This document shows positions 14,301 through 23,127 of a DNA stretch of 64,000 nucleotides, in pieces. Source of the DNA: Globodera rostochiensis (taxonomy: Eukaryota > Nematoda > Chromadorea > Rhabditida > Heteroderidae); NCBI GenBank assembly GCA_018350325.1, contig JAEVLN010000001.1, positions 4,555,254 to 4,619,253 on the forward strand, read 5' to 3'. The position numbers and the translations under genes are program-made. A model generated the notes under the pieces. It did no database searches. It saw only the letters and a program-made list of their open reading frames with translations, and had not been told where the DNA came from. How positions within the stretch are numbered: position 1 is the stretch's first letter; each line of letters opens with the position of its first letter.

Positions 14301-17300
14301 GCAGGTCCAAACGACAGCGCACAATACGATCGACAACGGTCGAAGTGTTGGCCAAAGACTCACTAAAATTGAAGAAATAAATGGAAATTATTGAACTGAG
14401 TCTACCTGTTCTGGTAAACCAATTCAATTATTGACAAAGCCTTGGTCATCAACGGAGCGTTCCGATCACACCGAGGAAGAGATAAATGTTTGGTCCATTC
14501 ACCAAATTCAACATTGTGACTATTTTTATTGTAGAGACTTTCGGCCAATTTGTCATCCAACGTTGCGTAAAAATCGATGGCCGAGTGCAATGCTAACAAA
14601 TACGGGGAAATGGGTGAGTGACGCTCTGATTCAGATGGCGAAATGTTTTTGTCCGTTGGATTCTGAGCCTGTTAATGCGTTTGTTTTTAATAAACAAAAG
14701 TTGACGAAAAAAGTCAGCTCACATTTCCCACCATCTGGCTTACAAGGTCACGCAAAGTTCGCACTGAGATGAGAGTTCCGCCCTTCGGACGCTTTACACT
14801 TTCCCGCTTGAACGCTCCTTCCGATGAAACAATGAGGGCTTCCAAAAAGCGTTGTTTTGCCAAATTGGTTTTAATTCGGTGGACAAATTCCACCAGCTTC
14901 TCTAAATCAATGCCCGCTTCTTCTGTATTTTCTGGTTGCACCGTAAAATGATCAAGAGTGAACTGAAATAAGTAAAAATATTTCGAAATGAAATGAGAGA
15001 TTTCTTAGGGATTTTACAGACATCGGTGTTAATCACAGAATATGTTTAAGTAGAAACATGTTGATATTCGAACCTTCCTTTACTATTATATTTCATTGGC
15101 TACAACCCGTCTGTCCCCACTATTGGTACCTCTTTAATCAAATACTCATCATAAACCGATGTCGCGCTGGCTGAAAGTGCAGAGTGATGGAAAGGAACGT
15201 CGATGGACTGAAGATAATTTAGTCAAAATAATTAAATGCTCAAAATAGAAACAATTACATAAAGGAAACCGTTCGGTGTCAAAAACACAGAACCGGCTCG
15301 ACTTGTTTTCTGTGATTCGCTTTCACGAATGTCGGCACCTCCCAACAAAATGCCATTCTGAATTGTCGGAATTGACAGCAACCGACCGCCCTCCTCGACT
15401 TGGAAGGCCGAAACGCGAGGTCCGTTCTTAAAAGAATGAACCTCAACAAAAAGACACCCTTTTCGTACCAGCATCGACCAAACTTCTAGAAGGCCCCTTT
15501 TTGGAGCGAAAATTACGAGAAAGAGTGCTCTTTTTTGCGGCGATGTTCTCGATGTGCTGGCCGCCTCAATCCATGCACATCTCGCTTGGCGGTAGCTTTA
15601 AAAATTACACAAATGAATAAAAAACGTTATGAAATACAAAAAATCACCCTTTCCAAATCCTTATGATGCGTCTCGTGCGGGTATTAATTAGGAGGACTCT
15701 GCCCAAATTGTCAGAAATGGCGACAAACGGCCACCCAGGGCTTGGAGCGATGAAGCTTCTCTCGGCAACTCGTTTGCTATCCCTAAGAATGCTCTTAATC
15801 GGCACCCACTTTGTTCGAGCATCCAAAGCCGATTTCTTCGCAATACGATCTTTACGAGAAATTCCGAGACCAGTAAAAGAGCGGAAACCAAAAGAAGGAA
15901 TATTGTTTGTGATCTGTAAATTGGAGGGCGTTTTAATTGGTCCATATTCTCATCCTTAAAAAGTTACGTGCGATGTTAGTGAGAAGATGGCATCAGAGAG
16001 AGTTCCCACCACCGGTTGTGTGTCATGCCATAAAAATGAAACAAATTCGCTGTTGTCATCGCCGTCCTTTCTCTTCTTTGTTGCCGGAGTGCACATGTAA
16101 TGGGCATAAATGGGCAATTGTGTACGGCTAACTGTTTCCTAAGCGAGATATGTTTTTGTTCAAAACTGTGTCAATAAATTAATATTGGCATTATGTCATT
16201 CACTCACATTTCTTCCGGCCGAATAAAATGCACTCATATATTGGTCGAAAGTGCCCGGCCGGGTCAATCCGACCGTCTGAAAGTCACCGACATGTTCATA
16301 TCTGTCAAGTTGCAGTTGGTGTGCGTTCAGTTGCAGACTTTCACAAATTTCATTGATGGACCGATCGGCACGGGCAATTTGGGCTCTCGCCGAACGAAGT
16401 GTTGTGTAAAGTGAAAGACCTTCGATGACAATGAGTTTCGCAGCAGATGTAAGCGCGACCAGTTCTATGTGAAAGGTTTGGCTTAAATATTAAGCAAAAA
16501 AAAAAATGTCGGAATCAAATAGGAAACGCATGTCAAACCTTGGTTCCCCGGCAGCACAGAATGACCAAGTCTTAGCGACAGAATCGGACAGTTTGCGCAC
16601 TTTTCCGAGAAAATTAAAGTGCCCCGCTCAGTGTAAAACATTAAATCGCCAGTGCTCAATCCCTACATGGGGAAAGTTGCATCATGGCATTTTTGAGTGC
16701 CAAAAGTCATTACAATGCAAATGCAAGTCCAGTCCGTCGTCAATGATTGACTGGAAGAATTAGACGCAGAAGGCTGAACTCCAAAGACGGCAAGCGACAG
16801 AATAAAAGTCCGATCATCTTGGGCCACTTCAACTTTTGCCACAACTTCCATCAAATTCAAGTCATCTGCAGATCGTTTGGAACGTTCCAACACAACAAAC
16901 TTCTGCGCAGTGCTAATCACCAAAACCTCCATATTCACGCTCAGAGAAATCAGCGATTTGCGAAGCCATCGTCGTACTAAATCATTGTCCAACCCATCAA
17001 CATCAGCAACGAGACTACTCTTAAATTAGCACATGAGAAACTAAAATATCAACGTTTCACAGGCCCCACAAAAAAAGTTTTAGAGGGTTTTACGCTATTC
17101 TGCAAAATGCTCGGGGGGTTTCGAGGTCGCTAATCACGAAATGACATCCGATTCATCATATAGATCAATTTGAAATTCTTTTTAATCCATCTCAGAATAG
17201 CCGAAAACTCTAAAACTTTTTTTGTGGACCTGTAAAAGAAATCATTAGCGCGATTCCTTGGCTTGATTATAATAAGCTTACCAAATTAATCTTTTCCGTG

Positions 17301-17589
17301 TTTATGCTCGCTTCTGCTTCGATTTCTTCATCATCATCTGTCTCAAAATCGAATTCATCTGGTCTCTCCGGTGGATATAATAATGTTTCGTTAAATTTCT
17401 TTCCTTCAAAGTCTGAAAAATTCAAGTTTCTTACGGCTAAACCCACACCCACCCCCGTCCACCTGACTATGACTGACCAGATTTTGGAGAAACTCTTTGA
17501 CTTGTTCTTTCCTTGTTGAGGAATTTTTCTATCAAAATTATAGTGTCTGTTGAAATTCTGGCTCTTCCAGTCAATTTATTGTGAATCAT
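11380..17589 (-). CDS. rbg-2: Rab3 GTPase-activating protein non-catalytic subunit (RAB3GAP2)
   Basis: Regulatory subunit of the Rab3GAP complex, which controls Rab3 in exocytosis and acts as an exchange factor for Rab18. Many small exons span 6.2 kb. The N-terminal half (about 17.0-15.2 kb) matches the propeller domain: WLRKSLISLS near 16.95 kb, DWTCI, GDLMFYTERGTLIF, then AISDNLGRVLLINTRTRRII and RIWKGYRQA near 15.65 kb, and LEVWSMLV near 15.5 kb. The C-terminal helical half (15.0-11.4 kb) includes HVQNGLAQLLWETF and KDRLLRRDV near 12.9 kb, the exon around 13.3-13.0 kb, and the last exons ending at a stop at 11380. The first exon is my least certain call: an ATG at 17589 opens a 37-codon exon whose phase fits the acidic exon ending near 17282 (ERPDEFDFETDDDEEIEAEA). 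That ATG directly follows ccctcaag, which could be a trans-splice acceptor. Individual exons were not all closed. Confidence 0.88.
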
Positions 17590-18144
17590 CTTGAGGGAAA
17601 AAATGCAATTAGAAAACAACATGTTTATACTGGAATCATATTAAATAATCGTCCTTTATTCGGGTACGCGTCCTTTTTTCCGTCCTTTATTTGAGATTTA
17701 TAGAATTTTTTGAAGAACTTTCATTAAAATTTTATTTATTTAAATAATACAGATGGCCAAATTAGTTCATTTTTTTGTTACTCAACATCCGGCTTACAAA
17801 TTTAAATTCGGCTTCAACAAGTGAAAGCAACAAACAAAATTTTTGGATTTGTGAACATAAATTCGATAAAATTTTTGAATTTTCGCGAAAATTGTTCGAA
17901 TTCAGGCTCGGGGTTCAGGTCGCAACTGAGATCAGATTCACCCGAACACCCCTAGAAACATACGAAACATTTCCAAAACAAGAAAGGATTGTAAATCACA
18001 AAAACACATTCTAAAATCAATGTTTTACGAAATTCCGGACCCAAATTTGAACACAAAAATTTCAACATTCTCCGGGTTCAAAACAAGGTAGTTTTGCTAA
18101 AATTGCTCACGAAATTAAATCGGGGTAAATAACCCATATAGTGT
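17590..18144. other. AT-rich intergenic region with dispersed repeat
   Basis: No gene seen. The stretch about 17860-17990 resembles 38945-39060: both run from aaaatttttgaattttt through ttcggggttc or ctcggggttc to a gag-tcagatt block and ccctagaaa. This suggests a dispersed repeat family of unknown type. Confidence 0.4.
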
Positions 18145-18998
18145 GTGTCAATCAGGGCTGTGTCGAAATTTCGATTTTCGAATTTCGATTTTCGACGTTT
18201 TTTTCCTTTCGATTTTCGATTTTCGATTTCGACAAAAATGGGCTGTTTTTCGAAAATAATTTCGAAAGTCGGAGGTCCCGGTTTTCAGTGGTTTGTCTTT
18301 ACGATTTTGTCTTTTGGGTTCGAACCCGCTACAGTGCGATCATTTTTTAACCTTTCTTCGGCCTTCACATTCTATCCCCCATTAACGGAACATTTTTAAT
18401 GATTTTCAATTATTTTTAAATTAAAATACTTACAAAAAAAGACCGCCGTACATTCTCCACTCTTATGTAAAAATGTTTTCCCCTAAATTACGAAGAAAAA
18501 AGCTCAATTTTGCGAAAATTTTGGTGAAATTGCTTAACAAAACCCCCAAATTTCTCCCAGCGGCGCCTATCGGCACCGACGGGCCGCCATTGAAAGCATA
18601 AAGTCGACCAATTCATTGTGGTTTTTGGATCATTTTTCTTAACAAATTGAGTCAAAAAATCAAAATTTTCTCGGCGGCGCCTATCGGCACCGCCGACACC
18701 CCACCCTCATAAAAGCTTAAAATGGGCATATGAAGGCCTCTGAAATAAAAAATGCATCCTTCAAAAATTTAAAAATGAACAAGTGAAATTTCAAAAAATA
18801 TTTATTAAATAAATTATTTTAAAAAAATTTTTTCTAATCACATAAAAAAAATTTTCGATTTTGTTTCGATTTTCGATTTTCGAATTTCGATTTTCGACGT
18901 TTTTTTCCTTTCGATTTTCGATTTTCGATTTCGAACTTTTCAGTTTCGATTTTCGATTTCGACTTTTTTTTTACTTTCGACACAGCCCTGGTGTCAAT
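18145..18998. mobile_element. hAT-type MITE, 838 bp, with 8-bp target duplication
   Basis: A non-autonomous DNA transposon at 18153-18990. The ends are perfect 16-bp inverted repeats, CAGGGCTGTGTCGAAA. It is flanked by an exact 8-bp duplication gtgtcaat (18145-18152 and 18991-18998). An 8-bp duplication and ends starting CAGGG are typical of the hAT superfamily. Sub-terminal regions on both sides are built of tttcgattttcga words. The middle carries two copies of a cggcgcctatcggcaccg block (about 18561 and 18677), each after tttcttaacaaattg. There is no transposase frame. Confidence 0.9.
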
Positions 18999-19190
18999 TA
19001 GAAAGAATCAAATCAAAAGAATAGGGGTTAAGTGAGTGGTATCAAAAGGGACAAAGCTTTGTACATTAGAAGAAATCCGCTTACAATACGATTTTTTTAA
19101 TTGTTTTTTATTTATGGCCGTCTATTTTGGCACAATAATGCTAAAAATCAACTTGCTATGTAGGTAGTTATTGCACATTTTATTCAACAC

Positions 19191-19355
19191 AATCTTGACA
19201 ATAGATATACAATATGTAGACGAGAAATGAACAGTAAGTCATATATGGGTCAAACAGAAGTCAATCTTCACAATAGATATACAATATGTAGACGAGAAAT
19301 GAACAGTAAGTCATATATGGGTCAAACAGAAGCCAATCTTCACAATAGATACATC
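19191..19355. repeat. 72-bp tandem repeat next to the TTBK gene stop
   Basis: Two full copies (from 19191 and 19263) and a short third start (19335) of a 72-bp unit beginning aatctt-acaatagata. Copies are nearly identical. The array ends at the stop codon of the minus-strand kinase gene, so it would form its proximal 3' UTR. Confidence 0.85.
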
Positions 19356-20811
19356 TCAATACGTCCTGGCGTACTCCTCATCCGTTTCTGAACCATGCGG
19401 CGACGTCTCATCACTCTCACTGCCGGCGATGCTCCGCTTGAGTTCCCAGGTCGATTCCTTGGCCCTGCCTTTGTCCTTGCTGCGGTCCCCAACGTCCCAA
19501 GCCGATGTTGCGCCCTCGTCTCCGCTCGATGATGGTTGGTCCTCGATTGCGCTCGCCTTCTCCCAGTCGTATGGGTGCTCCTGGATCCCGCTCGCCGTCA
19601 GATGATTGCGCAGGATGGAGATGATCAGGGCGTAGTCGGGCTCGTCGTAGAATTGAAGTCCATCCTGAAAAATAGGGGTTAAAATTATTTTTGAATTTTC
19701 AAAACAAAAAAAAAAGCCAACTCACAATGTGTTCGAGGATTTTGGCGAAATCCTTCGGGCATCCGTCGAGCAAATCCGCGGCTGCCTGCTTTCTGATGTG
19801 TTCTGGCACGTCCTTCTTCACCCGGCGACATTTGGCATCTCCAATCTTAAAAAACAAAAGAATTATATCAAAGACAAATGCGATCAAAAAAAAACTCACT
19901 TGGCGACTGCGTTTCAGTATGTCCCAGGGAAGGCTGCCTCTGTAGAGTTCAATCAGGACGTAGAACCACGACTCGACGTCGTCCTTCCGGCCGTAGTCGC
20001 GATTCATGTGCGTTGAGGCTGGGGCGTACTGCAGCGTGCCCCGGAATTCCACTTTCGAGCGCTCGTGTCGGTGGTAGCCCTGAAAAAAAAACAAAAAATT
20101 AGATTTGTTAAGAGAAAAAAAAAGTGCAAATCTCACATTAGTAATTAATCTGTGCGCCATCCCGAAGTCGATGAGGTAGAGAAGTCGCTTCTCGTTGTCC
20201 TTCGTTCGTCCAATGGCTGTGTTGTCCGGTTTGATGTCCCGATGAACGTATCCGATTTTGTGCAGGGCCTTGATGGCTTCGAGCATCTGGATGGACACGC
20301 CGATTGCCGTCCCGGGGCTGAAGCGACCAGTGGCTTTGGGCACAAGGCGATCCAGTCCGCGCCCAACCAACGACATGCTGCAAAAGGGAGGAAAAAATTA
20401 GCAAAAAAATCCACCCGATCACAAAAACCCGCGGAACTCACACGATGTAGTTGAACTTCGTTTGAAGCTTGGTCTTCTTGTCCTGCTGTTCATCATGGCC
20501 AAGGTCCAGGCATCGGCAGAAGTGCTTTTTGCCCTCAGTTTCTTGTAGATTGGCAAGTTTGCGCATTATGCTGGCCTGAAAAAAAACAAAAAATGTGCTC
20601 AAAATTCTGAAATTTCCCAACCCACGCTTACCTCCATCCTGAGAAATCGACGTGACGTGGAGACCGCCTCGGTCTTCAGCGCAGCTTCTTCTCCAAGCGG
20701 GTCAGTGCACAGGTAGACAGCTCCGAACGCTCCAGAGCCCAGCTTCTTCACGATGGTCCAGCGATTTGCGACGCACGTCCCGGGCTTGAGCTTCATCCGT
20801 TTGTCCGCCAT
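19356..20811 (-). CDS. CK1-superfamily kinase, tau-tubulin kinase-like
   Basis: Serine/threonine kinase of the TTBK branch of casein kinase 1, a family greatly expanded in nematodes and often sperm-enriched. Six exons, about 387 aa: 20811-20632, 20575-20442, 20377-20137, 20079-19900, 19845-19726, 19664-19356; all phases agree. Motifs: glycine loop KLGSGAFGAVYLC, lysine in AALKTE, catalytic loop YVHRDIKPDNTAIG, LIDFGMAHR in place of DFG-A, and RGTLQYAPASTHMNRDYGR followed by KDDVESWFYVLIEL, the CK1-type activation segment. The C-terminus after the kinase domain is short, acidic and serine-rich (SGDEGATSAWD, SESDETSPHGSETDEE). The ATG at 20811 is 222 bp from the start of the divergent glycoprotein gene. 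Confidence 0.92.
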
Positions 20812-21033
20812 TGCGTCGTTGAGTGATGTGGCGGGTGCGCGTTGATGTTGTTGTTGATCGTTGAGAATGATGAGAATTGGATGGCATGCGAAAATGCGAC
20901 TTTTATAGTCTGATTTCGTGTCAAAAGAAAAAATTTCAAAATTTAGAGTTTGCTGCATATATAAAAGCATTCACTTCCGCATTTACCAATTTCACTTTCT
21001 TTCCTTCTTCAACTGATCAACTCCTGCCGCCTG
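20812..21033. promoter_or_regulatory. Shared divergent promoter region
   Basis: The 222 bp between the TTBK-like kinase ATG (minus) and the glycoprotein ATG (plus) must hold both 5' regions. It contains tataaaa-like sequence on the minus strand around 20896-20906 (+ strand acttttatag) and, on the plus strand, atatataaaag at 20957-20967, about 70 bp before the glycoprotein ATG. These are TATA-like words only. Confidence 0.4.
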
Positions 21034-22428
21034 ATGATCGCCGCTCGTCTGCTTCAATGTGCGCGCCCATTGCTCGTCGTCGTCCCGGCGCTTCTCCTCT
21101 GTTGCTGCCGTCCAGCGGATGCTCAGCAGCCGGATTCGAAGAACGTCTTCGCATGTGCAAAGACGGGAGCCGTGTTGCCTGGCGGTCTCACAATTCCCAT
21201 GGACAATCAGATGTGAGTTAAACATTTTGCAATAATTAATTGTCACTAATTTATTCCCCTCTTTTTTCAGTCGCATTGATGCGCGGAAATGGGACAAGGA
21301 TCGGCAGCAACTCCATGTACTTTTGCTGAACACCACGGATGAGAAGCCAACAATGACGGTGGTGGCTGGACCGTCATGTCAAAGCGCCTTCAGCCCTGGC
21401 AGTGGCAACAGTTCAAAATGTGCTGTGGGCAAAGCAAATAGCGTGGTGAGTGTTCTTTGGAATACATAATTAAATCACAAAAAAAAAATTCTTTTATTTC
21501 AGAGTCCGAAACATGGCCCGAATGCGTGTCCTGATGCCGGCGGATGCAAGGAGTTCAGTTTCAACTGTCCAATGGCCCGAGATGCGAATTTGTCGGCTAG
21601 CGTCTTCCAAATCAACCTGAAGGACTTCCAATCGATTGACAAACAACAGTGCAAAGGGGGAGCGTACATTTACATTGTAAGTGTGCTTATTTCTGTTTCA
21701 GTCAACTGTCATTTTTCATTCACAGGATAATGTTCGTCTGCTGCTGGACGGTTCAATGAGTGCCATGGGGGAGAGATGCTCGGCTGAAGGACCCAAGCCG
21801 ACCAATGGAAGTACGAACAGCTCGAACACGACGACTACGAACAGCGCGGGCACGACGAGCAGCGCGGCCCCGACGACTACGAGCAGCGCGGCCACGACGA
21901 CTACGAGCAGCGCGGCCCCGACGACTACGAGCAGCGCGGCCACGACGACGACGACGAGCAGCGCGGACACGACGACGACGAACAGCGCGGGCACGACGAC
22001 TACGAACAGCTCGGACACGACGACTACGAGCAGCGCGGCCCCGACGACTACGGGAAGCACGGAAACGATGGGGAGCACGGAAACAATCTTCTTGAAGGGC
22101 GGGACTATGATCATTGTTCTGTCTGCCGTCGGAGCGGGGTGAGTGCTTTATCATTCCCAATCATTTTGTCCGTTTCATTTTCTCATTTTTCAGCCTGTTC
22201 ATTGCTGTTGTTGCGGCTGTGGTGTTTGTGCTGTGTCGTCGCAAGGGAACTTCAGACGATGCAGAGGATGCCACCAAGAAAGTGGAGGAGCCGGATGAGA
22301 AGTCATCGGCCGAAGAGGAGCCACCGACAGACCCAAAGACAGAGGGAGTTGAGGTGCCGGACAGCGCTTATTCGAAAGGATCTCACGACGAGGATGGCTC
22401 AACGGCTGCCGATGGCTCAACTGCCTAA
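21034..22428 (+). CDS. Mucin-like type I membrane glycoprotein
   Basis: Family not recognised. Five exons give about 391 aa: 21034-21212, 21271-21445, 21503-21676, 21726-22138, 22194-22428. A strong signal peptide begins MIAARLLQCARPLLVVVPAL, ending near the AQQPD segment. The ectodomain of about 200 residues has around ten cysteines (for example ACPDAGGCKEFSFNCPM) and N-glycosylation sites (NSSK, NGST, NSSN). A roughly 90-residue Thr/Ser/Ala-rich stalk follows, made of TTTTSSA-type repeats and suited to O-glycosylation. Next come a transmembrane helix (IIVLSAVGAGLFIAVVAAVV) split by the last intron, a basic stop-transfer CRRKG, and an acidic cytoplasmic tail. The repeat stalk is encoded by acgactacgagcagcgcggcc-like units, and both other frames and the reverse strand stay open across it. 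Confidence 0.85.
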
Positions 22429-23127
22429 TATGGCTGTAATTGATTATGCGATATGATATGTATGTATATTTCTGATATCCGATGAATTTTGTTGTGTATG
22501 TATTGTATTCCATTCGTGTATTGCATTGTTATGTATGTATATATTTGTTGGTGGAGGATAAATAGATGTTCCATCAAGCATTGAGAATACCCTTTAAACT
22601 CGAAAAATGAGCCATTTTTGGAGATTTTTAGGCCATAGCTTTTTAAAATTACCAGATCGCTTAATAGTTTGCTTATTAATTGTTTCATCTCATTAAGTGG
22701 CCATTTTTTGTCGCCAATTTTCGCTACAAGATTTAATGCACTCGGTTCAACACTTCAAGACTCGTCTTTTTAATGTGTTTGAAATTTTTGGAAAAAGCAT
22801 TTTGGAAAAGTAAAGAGTCACCCCCTATGGGGGGCATACCGGTAACACGAATAGATTCCTGAGACTATGGCGAGAAAAACATTTCTAGATTTTAAAAACT
22901 TGATTTCTCAGCAGAAATTGGTGCGTGAATTTAAAAAAACCGATTTGTTTTTGCCCGGTATTTACCAAAAAAACCGTGTCCAACACTATTCATGGGCCTG
23001 GCTTTGTCACGTTCAGCTCAAATAATGGAACACAAATACGCGGGGTAGGGTATGTATCAATTTATTAGGTAATAGTTCTTTAACATATACACGCACATAC
23101 AATCTGCTCTATACACTGACTAGGCAA
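22429..23127. other. Intergenic region
   Basis: Convergent spacer between the glycoprotein and the Ste24 gene. AT-rich, no gene found. A short palindromic patch (accccctatggggggc) lies near 22820. Confidence 0.55.

Noticed and set aside
18300..18345. GGTTCGAACCC as a tRNA B-box
   Set aside because: The word is a palindrome inside the hAT MITE with no A-box or cloverleaf around it.
21716..22160. Minus-strand frames over the glycoprotein stalk
   Set aside because: Shadow frames of the Thr/Ser/Ala repeat; the plus-strand gene has signal peptide, introns and transmembrane helix.
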